Source of the DNA: Dyadobacter sandarakinus
GTDB lineage: Bacteria > Bacteroidota > Bacteroidia > Cytophagales > Spirosomataceae
Assembly: GCF_016894445.1 (NCBI RefSeq)
Contig: NZ_CP056775.1
Coordinates: forward strand, 248,001-312,000
Direction of reading: 5' to 3'
Length of the DNA: 64,000 nt
How positions within the stretch are numbered: position 1 is the stretch's first letter; every line of letters begins with the position of its first letter. A program made the translations under genes and the position numbers. This document shows, in pieces, positions 52,097 to 60,919 of this stretch. The notes below the pieces were generated by a model that ran no database searches, was not told where the DNA came from, and saw nothing but the letters and a program-made list of their open reading frames with translations.

Positions 52097-53374
52097 ATGA
52101 AAAAAATCGCATTATTGGCCTGTATGGCGGCAACCGGCATGTTTGATGCCGCAGCGCAGACGCCTATTACTTTCAATGCCAAAGGATTGGTCGTGATTTC
52201 GGATGCAGATATGGCAGCGTCGGCACTGGTCGACGGAAAGCTTCTCAGGGATAATACTGCGAAAGATCAGCTTACAGCGATCAAGTTCCCGGTCGAACGC
52301 GGAAGCAAAGGCGTAGGCAGCGCCCTGGTTTCTAATTCGGTACTTGCTCATGGCAAAACACTGGCAGTAGCATCTACGGGCGGCCTTGCCTATGTATTGG
52401 AAAGCCGCATTAGGCCCGAGGATGGTGTTGCCGAATACAAGGATGTTGCCAAAGAATTTCCCGCAGGAGAAAAATTGTTTGTCGTAGATGTCAGTAATCC
52501 GGCAGCGCCCAAAGCCAAGTTCGGGTTTCCTGTCGGAAAAAAGCCGCTGGCAATTGATGTGAATAAAAATGAGCTCATCCTGTCCACTTCGGATGCCGGC
52601 AAGGAGCTGGTTTTCATTGAAGCTGCACCCGACGGAAAACCTTCAAGATTCCTGAATCTGCCCGCAGGCATTGACTCTTCCAGCAGGATCATTGACGTCA
52701 CCTGGCATCCGTCGGGTGATTACATTGCATTTACTCTGGATAATTCCAGGGAAGTCGGCTTGTACAAGGTAATCCGGGAGGCAGGCAAGCTGAAAAACGT
52801 GGAGCTGGTGGGAAAGCCAGTGAAAGTGGGCAGTGAACCGGGATTTGGCCGCTTTTCACCTGATGGAAAACACTACTTTGTACTGGATACCAAAGCTCAG
52901 TCAGGCAAAAATGTCGGTCCGGCGGATGTCTACGTAGTGGATTTTTCAATGGATGGGGCAGTGGAGCACAAAGTAAGTGCTCCGGCAGCAGCGGGCCTGA
53001 ATGCCGGCGCATTTGCATTGAGTCCCGATGGAGGGCTGCTGGTAACTGTCAATGCAGGTAAAAGCAGTGCTGCATGGTCGGAAGCAGGTGCCGGTACCGG
53101 GGCATCACTGACGTTGTTTAAAGTAGGCAAAATGGACGGAGCCCTCTCCAAAGTGGCTGACTATCCGTTTGAAGGTATTTATCCTCAGGGCATTGCATTC
53201 GATAAAGATGGCAGCAACCTGGCCGTATCCGTTTTTGAGTATATGGAATACGGGAATGGAAACGGCGGCGTGGAGTTCTGGACGGTGACGAAGGGTGAAA
53301 CTCCCGCGCTGAAACGCCAGGGCGCCAGAGTAAGTGTGGGAAAAGGTGCGCATACGCTGCGCATCATACCATGA
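52097..53374 (+). CDS. Secreted beta-propeller protein of unknown function
   Basis: A 425-residue protein with a signal peptide (MKKIALLACMAATGMFDAAA). The mature part has repeated beta-propeller-type blades of the form DVTWHPSGDYIAFTLDN, FGRFSPDGKHYFVLDT, GAFALSPDGGLLVTVNA and GIAFDKDGSNLAVSVFEY, like YVTN/lactonase-like repeats. No catalytic residues are obvious. It may be a periplasmic or extracellular binding protein. It is monocistronic. Confidence 0.75.
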   Translation: MKKIALLACMAATGMFDAAAQTPITFNAKGLVVISDADMAASALVDGKLLRDNTAKDQLTAIKFPVERGSKGVGSALVSNSVLAHGKTLAVASTGGLAYVLESRIRPEDGVAEYKDVAKEFPAGEKLFVVDVSNPAAPKAKFGFPVGKKPLAIDVNKNELILSTSDAGKELVFIEAAPDGKPSRFLNLPAGIDSSSRIIDVTWHPSGDYIAFTLDNSREVGLYKVIREAGKLKNVELVGKPVKVGSEPGFGRFSPDGKHYFVLDTKAQSGKNVGPADVYVVDFSMDGAVEHKVSAPAAAGLNAGAFALSPDGGLLVTVNAGKSSAAWSEAGAGTGASLTLFKVGKMDGALSKVADYPFEGIYPQGIAFDKDGSNLAVSVFEYMEYGNGNGGVEFWTVTKGETPALKRQGARVSVGKGAHTLRIIP

Positions 53375-53390
53375 CATTTCTGAGCATATC

Positions 53391-53435
53391 AGCAGGGACA
53401 GGTTGCCGGCAGCCTGTCCCTGTTTGCTTTTTGAG
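53391..53435 (+). terminator. Rho-independent terminator of the beta-propeller gene
   Basis: Perfect arms GGGACAGG (53395-53402) and CCTGTCCC (53413-53420), then TGTTTGCTTTTT. Confidence 0.85.
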
Positions 53436-53469
53436 GTAATTCAAATATTCGAAATCGCTGTGTTTTTAG

Positions 53470-53477
53470 TACTTTTG
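53470..53477 (+). promoter_or_regulatory. -7 promoter box (TACTTTTG) for the ABC-F gene
   Basis: Exact TAnnTTTG match, 26 bases before the ATG at 53504. Confidence 0.5.
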
Positions 53478-53503
53478 CGGTTCATTCATTAAAAGGAATT
53501 AAG

Positions 53504-55117
53504 ATGATTACGGTTCAGAACGTATCGCTGCGGTACGGCAAAAGAGTGTTATTTGATGAAGTAAACATAAAATTTGTCCCCGGTAACTGTTATGGCGTGA
53601 TCGGTGCGAATGGGGCGGGGAAGTCCACTTTTCTGAAAATCCTTTCGGGCGAAATTGAGCCACAGACCGGCCTGGTTTCCATGAACCCGGGTGAAAGGAT
53701 GACATTTTTGAGGCAGGATCAATTTCAGTTTGACGCATATTCCGTAATGGATACCGTGATTTTAGGGCATGAGCGCCTGTACAAAATCATGAAAGAGCGT
53801 GAAGCAATATATGAGAAAGTGGATTTTACGGATGCCGACGGCGAAAAAGCGGCAGAACTGGAAGCCGAGTTTGCTGATCTCAACGGTTGGGAGGCCGAAA
53901 CGGAAGCTGCCCAGCTTTTAAGTGGGTTGGGCCTGCCCGAAAGCCAGCACCATGCAGCTATGGCCGACCTGAATGCCAACGATAAAGTACGCGTGCTGCT
54001 TGCACAGGCATTGTTTGGTAATCCCGACGTGCTGCTGCTGGATGAACCTACCAACAACCTGGACGTTGAAACCGTGCTCTGGCTTGAAAACTTCCTGGCT
54101 GATTTTAAAAATACAGTGATTGTGGTAAGCCACGACCGTCACTTCCTGGATCAGGTTTGTACGCACGTGGTCGACATTGATTTCAGCAAGGTGCAGCTTT
54201 TTTCGGGTAACTATACTTTCTGGTACGAGTCGAGCCAGCTGGCTTTAAAGCAGCGCCAGGACGCCAACAAGAAATCGGACGAAAAGCGCAAGGAGCTTGA
54301 AGAATTTATCCGCCGTTTCAGCGCAAATGCATCCAAGTCAAAGCAGGCGACTTCCCGTCAGAAGTTGCTTGAAAAACTGACTGTGGACGATATCAAGCCG
54401 TCTTCGCGTAAATATCCTTATATCGCATTCAAGTCCGAGCGCGAAGTAGGGGACCAGCTCCTGCGGGTCGAAGGTTTGTCCAAGAAAGCCGAGGATGGTA
54501 CTCCACTTTTCAGTAACCTGAGCTTTAATGTTAACAAAGGCGATAAAATTGCGTTTGTGAGCCGCAATGTGCTGGCAGTAAGTACCTTCTTTGACATCAT
54601 TACCGAAGGTCAGAAGGCTGATAAAGGTGATTATACCTGGGGAGTTACCATCACGAAATCGTACTTTCCGAAGGATCCTACGCCCTTTTTCGACGTAGAC
54701 CTGAACCTGGTGGACTGGCTGCGGCAGTACTCGGAAGAAAAGGACGAAAGCTTTATCCGGGGATTTCTGGGACGGATGCTTTTCTCAGGAGAAGAGTCGC
54801 TCAAAAAAGCGAAAGTATTGTCGGGAGGTGAAAAAGTGCGTTGTATGCTGTCGCGGACGATGCTGTCGGGAGCCAATGCATTGGTGCTGGACGATCCTAC
54901 TAATCACCTTGACCTTGAATCCATTACAGCCCTGAACAACGGACTTATCGACTTTCCCGGCTGTTTGCTGTTTTACTCCCATGACCACCAGTTTGTTCAT
55001 ACCATTGCCAATCGAATTATTGAGATCGGACCCAAAGGTGTTCTGGATAAACTGATGACGTATGATGATTTCCTGAAAGACGAAACAGTGAAGCAGCAGC
55101 GGCAAAAGCTGTATTGA
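53504..55117 (+). CDS. ABC-F family ATPase with one consensus and one degenerate ATP site
   Basis: A 537-residue soluble protein with two nucleotide-binding domains joined by a linker (about 245-300), as in YbiT-like ribosome-associated ABC-F factors; no membrane segments. NBD1 has an intact Walker A GANGAGKS (34-41) and Walker B LLLDEPT (177-183, Glu181) but a degenerate signature LNANDK (156-161). NBD2 has a good signature LSGGEK (439-444), but the Walker A is replaced by AFVSRNVLAVST (350-361) without the Lys, and the Walker B Glu is Asp464 (VLDDPT). The two defects fall on the same composite site, so only site I should hydrolyse ATP. Likely role: translation or ribosome quality, not transport. 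Confidence 0.92.
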   Translation: MITVQNVSLRYGKRVLFDEVNIKFVPGNCYGVIGANGAGKSTFLKILSGEIEPQTGLVSMNPGERMTFLRQDQFQFDAYSVMDTVILGHERLYKIMKEREAIYEKVDFTDADGEKAAELEAEFADLNGWEAETEAAQLLSGLGLPESQHHAAMADLNANDKVRVLLAQALFGNPDVLLLDEPTNNLDVETVLWLENFLADFKNTVIVVSHDRHFLDQVCTHVVDIDFSKVQLFSGNYTFWYESSQLALKQRQDANKKSDEKRKELEEFIRRFSANASKSKQATSRQKLLEKLTVDDIKPSSRKYPYIAFKSEREVGDQLLRVEGLSKKAEDGTPLFSNLSFNVNKGDKIAFVSRNVLAVSTFFDIITEGQKADKGDYTWGVTITKSYFPKDPTPFFDVDLNLVDWLRQYSEEKDESFIRGFLGRMLFSGEESLKKAKVLSGGEKVRCMLSRTMLSGANALVLDDPTNHLDLESITALNNGLIDFPGCLLFYSHDHQFVHTIANRIIEIGPKGVLDKLMTYDDFLKDETVKQQRQKLY

Positions 55118-55140
55118 TTTTTTAACTTTGCTTACATAAA

Positions 55141-55180
55141 AAATGGCCTGCAACTTGAAAATTGCAGGCCATTTTTATTG
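55141..55180. terminator. Bidirectional terminator between the ABC-F gene and the GMC operon
   Basis: Arms AAATGGCCTGCAA and TTGCAGGCCATTT with an eight-base loop, flanked by A and T runs, between convergent stops. Confidence 0.92.
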
Positions 55181-55190
55181 ATCCCTCATT

Positions 55191-55829
55191 TCAGGAATCG
55201 TAGCTCACGCCATATTGTTTGAGCACATCGTCCGGTACACCTTCCCAAACATTGGGTGTATTACCTTTATACCCGATATCTTCAATCCCCATTTTAGAAG
55301 TGTAAAAACCCGAAGCCGTCAGGTTCCGCATGAGGTTGAAAAATGCAACGCCCTGGCTGTAAATGGGTTTTGCTTTTTCGGGATAAGCGATGTCATCCAC
55401 AATCTGCAGTTGCTGGGCTTTGGTGCAAAGGGTGAATATTTTCCCAAACCGTTTTCCTGACTCTCTGTCCAGCCATTTCAATCCGCCACGAAGCGGAGTT
55501 TGATGCTGGGGCATGTCTTTGACGATGAACTCGATAAACTCGGGTACGCCCGCCTGGCTGGCACTGCCCGACTTGTCATCTGCCGGAATAATGATATCGC
55601 TCAGTACCTTGATGGTCGCAAGCTCTGCCACGGTCAGAAATTTCTCTTTGATCAGCTTTGCATCCCGGATTGCCTCATCTTTGGTGCGGCCTCCCGGAAT
55701 TTTAAGCGGAGTTTCCGGCGGATTCGCCGTGTCCAGCTCGCGCTGTTCAGCCAGCGACACTTGCGGGTTCAATGCGCTGATCCCCAGTGAGCTGAGCGTT
55801 AAAGCTCTTAATGAATCTCTGCGTTTCAT
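55191..55829 (-). CDS. Gluconate 2-dehydrogenase subunit 3 family protein
   Basis: A 212-residue protein with a twin-arginine-like N-terminus (MKRRDSLRALTLSSLGIS) suggesting export by Tat, and the subunit 3 core ADLATIKVLSDIIIPADDKS plus KEFVEFIVKD-type region and GGLKWLDRESGKRFG. This small subunit helps secretion or assembly of the large GMC subunit encoded 32 bases upstream. The cytochrome c subunit seen in some complexes is absent here. Confidence 0.9.
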   Translation of the reverse strand: MKRRDSLRALTLSSLGISALNPQVSLAEQRELDTANPPETPLKIPGGRTKDEAIRDAKLIKEKFLTVAELATIKVLSDIIIPADDKSGSASQAGVPEFIEFIVKDMPQHQTPLRGGLKWLDRESGKRFGKIFTLCTKAQQLQIVDDIAYPEKAKPIYSQGVAFFNLMRNLTASGFYTSKMGIEDIGYKGNTPNVWEGVPDDVLKQYGVSYDS

Positions 55830-55861
55830 ATATGTTGAATGTTGAAACAGGGTTCGTTAAA

Positions 55862-57601
55862 CTAGATGTTCTTTTGCTTGACCTGGTTGATAATGTACTC
55901 CGAAGTCCGCATGGACAATGCAAGGATCGTCCAGGTCGGGTTTTTGTCGGCTTGTGATACGAAGGATGCACCATCGACCACGAATACGTTTTTGGCATCA
56001 TGAGCCTGTGAAAACTTGTTCAATGCAGCGGTTTTCGGATCATCACCCATACGTGCCGTACCTACCTCGTGGATAATCCTGCCCGGGGCCGCAATGCCGT
56101 AGTTGGAATCTGCACCCGGTTTGCTGCCGGTAGCAACTCCGCCCAGCGCATGAATGATCTCTTCAAAAGTATCATGCATGTGTTTGGCCTGCTTGATCTC
56201 GTAATCTGCCCATTTGTAGTGGAACCTCAGTACCGGAATACCGTATTTATCAACCACATTAGGGTCTATTTCACAGTAGTTATCAAAGTTTGGCACCGCC
56301 TCGCCGCGGCCGGCCATCCCTACATATGCTCCGTAAAAACGCCTGTAATCCTCTTTCAGAGAGGCACCATAGCCACCGGCCGGTTTCATCACACCTGCTG
56401 CGGTCGGGTATTTTCCATTCATACCTTCAATACCCGCACCGAAGCCGTAGCTTGGCATACCCATACCTCCGCCGTACTCAATGTGGTAACCTCTCGGGAA
56501 GTCGAGTTTCTTATTATCAAGCCACCACGGTGTGTACACGTGCATACCGCCTACACCATCCTCATTGTAGCGTTTGCGATCCATCAGGTGGGGCAGGAAT
56601 GCTCCCCGTGATGCGCCGGTTGAATCGTGCAGGTAGTGACCTACTACGCCGCTGGAGTTGGCCAGACCATTGGCGTGGCGCTCCGATTTTGAGTTCAGTA
56701 AAAGACGCGCAGTCTCGCCCGCACTGGCTGCAAGTACTACCACCTTGGCTTTTACAGTATGTTCCGTCAGCTTCTCGCGATCCACGTAGGATACGCCCGT
56801 AGCAAGCCCGGTAGAAGGATCCGTGAGTACTTCGCGTGCCATCGCATTGTTGATCAGCGTAACATTGCCTGTTTTGATCGCCGGAATACACAATACGGAC
56901 GAAGCCGAAAAGTCGGCATAGGCCTGACATGCACGGGAGCACTGGCTGCAATAAAAACAAACCCCACGCTGATCGTTGATAGGTTTGGTGAGAATGGAAA
57001 GGCGGGACGGAATCACCGGGATGTTCACCTTTTTACCCGCCTGCTTTAAAAAGAGCTCGTGCAGACGTGGCTTGGGCGGAGGCAGAAAAATACCATCCGG
57101 CTCATTATCCATGTTTTCCACAGTCCCGAAAACGCCGATCAGCTTGTCTACCTGGTCATAGTATGGCTTAACATCGTCATATCCGATCGGCCAGTCGTCA
57201 CCGAGGCCGTCAATGCTTTTTCTTTTGAAATCTTTCGGTCCGAAACGCAGCGAAATGCGGCCCCAGTGGTTGGTACGGCCGCCAAGCATCCTCGACCTGA
57301 ACCAGTCAAACTGTGTTCCGTTTTTATGTGTGTACGGTTCACCATCTATCTCCCAACCTCCCCATGCCGCATCGAAGTCACCAAAAGGCCGGTGGTTGGA
57401 AGCTCCGCGCCGTGGAGATTCCCAGGGCCATTTCAACTGTGTGATGTATTTGGGATCGGCAGGGTCAAAATATCCACCTGCTTCCAGCAGGGCCACCTTG
57501 GCACCAGCCTTCGCAAGTTGATACGCTGCCATTCCTCCTCCCGCTCCTGATCCTATGATGCAGACATCATACACGGTAGGTTGTTCTTTGATTTGAAACA
57601 T
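55862..57601 (-). CDS. GMC family oxidoreductase (gluconate 2-dehydrogenase large-subunit type)
   Basis: A 579-residue FAD enzyme, first gene of a two-gene operon with its subunit 3. FAD motif CIIGSGAGGGMAAYQLAKAG at about 14-33; GGRTNHWGRISLRFG; a Cys cluster CFYCSQCSRAC near 215-226 that could hold an iron-sulfur cluster as in related dehydrogenase large subunits; and the C-terminal HEVGTARMGDDP with the His/Asn catalytic area (DGASFVSQADKNPTWTILAL). It oxidises an alcohol or sugar and passes electrons on, probably in the periplasm with help from its Tat-exported partner. The substrate is not readable. Confidence 0.92.
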   Translation of the reverse strand: MFQIKEQPTVYDVCIIGSGAGGGMAAYQLAKAGAKVALLEAGGYFDPADPKYITQLKWPWESPRRGASNHRPFGDFDAAWGGWEIDGEPYTHKNGTQFDWFRSRMLGGRTNHWGRISLRFGPKDFKRKSIDGLGDDWPIGYDDVKPYYDQVDKLIGVFGTVENMDNEPDGIFLPPPKPRLHELFLKQAGKKVNIPVIPSRLSILTKPINDQRGVCFYCSQCSRACQAYADFSASSVLCIPAIKTGNVTLINNAMAREVLTDPSTGLATGVSYVDREKLTEHTVKAKVVVLAASAGETARLLLNSKSERHANGLANSSGVVGHYLHDSTGASRGAFLPHLMDRKRYNEDGVGGMHVYTPWWLDNKKLDFPRGYHIEYGGGMGMPSYGFGAGIEGMNGKYPTAAGVMKPAGGYGASLKEDYRRFYGAYVGMAGRGEAVPNFDNYCEIDPNVVDKYGIPVLRFHYKWADYEIKQAKHMHDTFEEIIHALGGVATGSKPGADSNYGIAAPGRIIHEVGTARMGDDPKTAALNKFSQAHDAKNVFVVDGASFVSQADKNPTWTILALSMRTSEYIINQVKQKNI

Positions 57602-57833
57602 AGTAAAGGGACAGTTTAGAAAATGCTATTTATTCATTAAATATAACCACCGATCGGGTACTACATGCGTGAGAGCGTATTTTTGATGTTTATTTAAAAC
57701 GAATCTAAATGAATACTGCTCGGCGCGTAAGCATTGTAAATACTTGAAAAATACAAATCAGTGTTTCAAGGTTTGGGAGGCATTCATTTCCTTCTTTACC
57801 GCAAATGCATGCACGGGTTTACCTGAATGAATG

Positions 57834-57841
57834 TATTTTTG
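57834..57841 (+). promoter_or_regulatory. -7 box (TATTTTTG) inside the apparent sua5 N-terminus
   Basis: Exact TAnnTTTG match lying between the upstream in-frame ATG (57805) and the TTG at 57862. If used, the transcript would begin downstream of the ATG, favouring the TTG start. Confidence 0.4.
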
Positions 57842-57861
57842 TATCTAAAAAAACAGGAAAC

Positions 57862-58833
57862 TTGGCTACAATTAGCAATGATATCGGGCTTGCAAAAGCA
57901 TTTTTGGTCCGCGGGGAGCTGGTGGCAATTCCTACCGAAACCGTGTATGGACTGGCTGGCAATGCACTCGACGAGCAGGCTGTCCTCTCCATTTTTGAAG
58001 TAAAAAACCGCCCGTCTTTTGATCCCCTGATTATTCATACGGACTCACTTGAAAAGGTGCACCAATATGTTTCGGAGATTCCGGAGGCTGCGCTCGCACT
58101 TGCGCAGCGCTTTTGGCCCGGGCCTCTCACGCTGCTTTTACCCAAAAAATCCATTGTTCCCGACCTCGTAACCTCAGGCCTTGACCGCGTTGCAGTTCGG
58201 ATTCCGCAGCATGGCCTGCTGCTGGACCTGCTGAAAGAACTGGATTTTCCCCTTGCTGCTCCAAGCGCCAACCCTTTCGGATATATCAGTCCTACTACCG
58301 CGGCCCATGTCAATGCACAGCTCGGCTCCCGCATCCCCTACATTCTCGACGGTGGAGCGAGCAGGGTAGGCATTGAGTCAACCATTGTTGGTTTTGAAGA
58401 CGGACAAGCCACGGTGTACCGGCTGGGCGGTCTGGCTGTAGACGAAATCGAGAAGGTAATCGGTGCCGTGAACGTGACCGCCCATAGTTCGTCCAACCCG
58501 GCTGCGCCCGGCATGTTAAAAAGCCATTATGCTCCCAGAAAACCGCTTTTCCTGGGAAACAGGGAAAGTTTCACACCTGGGCACGGCGAATGTGGATATC
58601 TTCTTTTTGACCAATACCTGAACGATCGCGATACGAAGTACCAGCGGCTGCTGAGCCCCTCAGGAAATATGCACGAGGCGGCACATAACCTTTTTGCCTG
58701 CCTGCGGGAACTAGATGCCCTGGATATTGCAACGATTTATGCAGAGAAGGTACCTGTTGCAGGTCTTGGAGCTGCTATCAACGACCGGCTGCAGCGGGCT
58801 GCCGCGCCGCAGCATGATCAGGCAAAAAACTGA
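57862..58833 (+). CDS. sua5: L-threonylcarbamoyladenylate synthase (Sua5/YciO/YrdC)
   Basis: About 323 residues; makes threonylcarbamoyl-AMP for the universal tRNA t6A37 modification. The YrdC domain has RGELVAIPTETVYGLAGNAL and the KNRPSFDPLIIH motif, and a C-terminal Sua5 domain follows (PGMLKSHYAPRKPL, NDRLQRAAAP). I favour a TTG start at 57862 because homologous sequence begins at ATISNDIGLAKAFL and an AGGA lies just upstream; an ATG at 57805 gives 19 extra unconserved residues that span the -7 box. The 3' end overlaps the convergent helicase gene by 16 bases. Confidence 0.93.
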   Translation: MATISNDIGLAKAFLVRGELVAIPTETVYGLAGNALDEQAVLSIFEVKNRPSFDPLIIHTDSLEKVHQYVSEIPEAALALAQRFWPGPLTLLLPKKSIVPDLVTSGLDRVAVRIPQHGLLLDLLKELDFPLAAPSANPFGYISPTTAAHVNAQLGSRIPYILDGGASRVGIESTIVGFEDGQATVYRLGGLAVDEIEKVIGAVNVTAHSSSNPAAPGMLKSHYAPRKPLFLGNRESFTPGHGECGYLLFDQYLNDRDTKYQRLLSPSGNMHEAAHNLFACLRELDALDIATIYAEKVPVAGLGAAINDRLQRAAAPQHDQAKN

Positions 58834-60245
58834 GGATGGAAATTCATCAGGAAAACTTCGTCTGTGGCGCGGGTTACGGCCGTGTACAGCCAGCGGACAA
58901 ATTCGGTATTGATCTGCTCTTCCGGCAGGTAACCCTGGTCAATAAACACTGCGCTCCATTGCCCGCCCTGCGATTTGTGGCAGGTAAGTGCGTAGGCAAA
59001 CTTGACCTGCAATGCATTCAGATACGGATCTTTGCGCAGGGCCTCAGCCCGCTCTTTTTTTGATTTGATATGAAAGTAATCCTCTTGCACGCTTTCATAA
59101 AGCTTCTTATTGTCTTCATTCGACATGGAAGGTGAGGCCGAATGGAGGGTGTCCAGGAAGATCTTGGCATCAAATTCGGGCTGCTTTTCGTAATCAGTCA
59201 GCCGCAGGGTTACGTCTGCAAAACGGAAACCATACATTTCCTGCGTTTTCCGGATTTTCAAAAGTTCTACAAAATCTCCGTTTGCAATAAAGCCGGCCGG
59301 CGAATCCTCATCAAGGATATTATAATTGTTGCGCACCACCATCAGGCGGTCACCGGCATCGAGTTCTTCTTCGGAAAAATGGATCATGCGCCGGACGTAC
59401 TCGTTGTACTGGACAGCCGTACGGTTGGACCGCGTGAGAATAATGACATTTTCCTGCCCGAATTTATCATAAGTGTACCGGAGCCCTTCTTCGAGCTTGT
59501 CTCCCTTCATTTTGAAAACATCGGGGAACGAGCGGGTTTTGATGCTGATCACCGGGGGCTCGGCATTCAGCTGGTCCCGCAGCTGGGTTGCATTGAACAG
59601 GATCCCTGACAGTTCGTCCTGGCGCATGACCTCGCGCAGCTCTTCCTCAAACACAGACATATAGAATGTTCTTTCCATATAATCCTTGTCCAGGGCAGGA
59701 CTGGTGTCCTTACCCACGGGAGGTAGCTGGGCCGTATCACCGACGAGCATCAGCTTGTTGCCGGGATTCTGAAAAACAAATTCCACCAGGTCAGCTAGCA
59801 GGCTGCGGTTTCCAAAATCGGCCTCATCGGTGATCATAGAAGCTTCATCCACGATAAAAAGAGTGTTATCGTGGTAATTCTTCTGCCGCTGAAATGCCAG
59901 GCTGCCGGTGTATGCGTCCGCTATCTGCTTGTAAATTTTCTTGTGGATGGTCAGCGCAGGTTTTTCCGAGTAGCCGGACATCACCTTGGCCGCGCGGCCG
60001 GTAGGAGCGAGGAGTACCGATTTGTAGCCAAAATTTTTCAGAACCTTGATCAGGGTACTGATGATCGTCGTTTTGCCGGTACCTGCATATCCTTTCAGCA
60101 AAAAACAATCGCGGTACCTTTCCAGACCTTTTTCTTCAAGCAGAAAATCATTGGTCTGCTCGAAAAAACGAAGCTGCCCCGCAGTCGGCCTGAAAGGGAA
60201 ACGCTTTCGCAGGAGCTGGGAAGGCAGTAGTTTTTCGGTATCCAT
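58818..60245 (-). CDS. RecD-like ATP-dependent DNA helicase
   Basis: A 475-residue superfamily 1B helicase starting MDTEKLLPSQLLRKRFPF (ATG at 60245). Walker A GYAGTGKTT at 52-60, the Walker B area LFIVDEASMI, MLVGDTAQLPPVG, and the C-terminal motif ALTCHKSQGGQWSAVFIDQG (UvrD_C_2). It resembles the RecD2/Pif-like AAA_30 helicases that act in DNA recombination and repair, without the long N-terminal extension of RecD2. A minus-strand -7 box sits at 60295-60302. Confidence 0.92.
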   Translation of the reverse strand: MDTEKLLPSQLLRKRFPFRPTAGQLRFFEQTNDFLLEEKGLERYRDCFLLKGYAGTGKTTIISTLIKVLKNFGYKSVLLAPTGRAAKVMSGYSEKPALTIHKKIYKQIADAYTGSLAFQRQKNYHDNTLFIVDEASMITDEADFGNRSLLADLVEFVFQNPGNKLMLVGDTAQLPPVGKDTSPALDKDYMERTFYMSVFEEELREVMRQDELSGILFNATQLRDQLNAEPPVISIKTRSFPDVFKMKGDKLEEGLRYTYDKFGQENVIILTRSNRTAVQYNEYVRRMIHFSEEELDAGDRLMVVRNNYNILDEDSPAGFIANGDFVELLKIRKTQEMYGFRFADVTLRLTDYEKQPEFDAKIFLDTLHSASPSMSNEDNKKLYESVQEDYFHIKSKKERAEALRKDPYLNALQVKFAYALTCHKSQGGQWSAVFIDQGYLPEEQINTEFVRWLYTAVTRATDEVFLMNFHPQFFA

Positions 60246-60294
60246 AAACGAAACTAATCCCGGATTTCGGAATATCAAAGTATGGTTTGACGAA

Positions 60295-60302
60295 CAAAAA
60301 TA
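60295..60302 (-). promoter_or_regulatory. -7 promoter box (TATTTTTG) for the RecD-like helicase
   Basis: Exact TAnnTTTG match on the minus strand, 50 bases upstream of the ATG at 60245, without a clear -33 element. Confidence 0.4.
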
Positions 60303-60383
60303 TAGCTGGATTTTATTGCATTTAAGTACGATTAATTTCTAAATTACCATGCTGTTTATTCCCAATCCCAAACTCCGGACATT

Positions 60384-60824
60384 ATGCAAGTACAACATGT
60401 CATGGGCAAAAAGCCCATTAATGCCCTTTGGTCGGTTACGAGCTACAACACAGTCTTCGAAGCACTGGAACTGATGGCTGAAAAGAATATCGGTGCGGTG
60501 CTGGTGATTGAGGATGACGAGCTGATCGGGATATTTTCTGAGCGGGATTATGCCAGAAAAGTCGTGCTGCAGGGCCGTGCTTCGCGGGATACCATCATCG
60601 GCGATGTAATGACAAGCCGCGTGATCACGGTCGAAATTGACCAGAAGATTGAGGAATGTATGCAGATCATGTCGGACCGGCATATCCGGCACTTGCCCGT
60701 CAACCGCGGGGGAAAGCTGGTGGGTATCATTTCCATCAATGACATTGTATCTGCCATTATCAGCGAGCAGAAAGAGCACATCAACACCCTCGAAAGCTAC
60801 ATTGCAGGCGTGCCCTACGTCTGA
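60384..60824 (+). CDS. CBS-domain pair protein
   Basis: A 146-residue protein made almost wholly of two CBS domains: VMGKKPINALWSVTSYNTVF to SERDYARKVVLQG, and IGDVMTSRVITVEIDQKIEE to LVGIISINDIVSAIISEQKE. CBS pairs bind adenosyl ligands such as AMP, ATP or NADH and act as energy sensors on partner proteins; the partner here is unknown. It is monocistronic. Confidence 0.9.
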   Translation: MQVQHVMGKKPINALWSVTSYNTVFEALELMAEKNIGAVLVIEDDELIGIFSERDYARKVVLQGRASRDTIIGDVMTSRVITVEIDQKIEECMQIMSDRHIRHLPVNRGGKLVGIISINDIVSAIISEQKEHINTLESYIAGVPYV

Positions 60825-60869
60825 GCATTTTCATTCTTTTTTCAGATTACGTCTTCAAACGGCCTTACC

Positions 60870-60899
60870 TTGCCTATTTTAGCGCATTGTTTATCTTTG
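60870..60899 (+). promoter_or_regulatory. Promoter for the first NUDIX gene
   Basis: TTG at 60870-60872 and an exact TATCTTTG box at 60892-60899, 19 bases apart. The likely TTG start follows at 60920. Confidence 0.65.
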
Positions 60900-60919
60900 C
60901 CGTTCGAAAAAAAAGCGCT

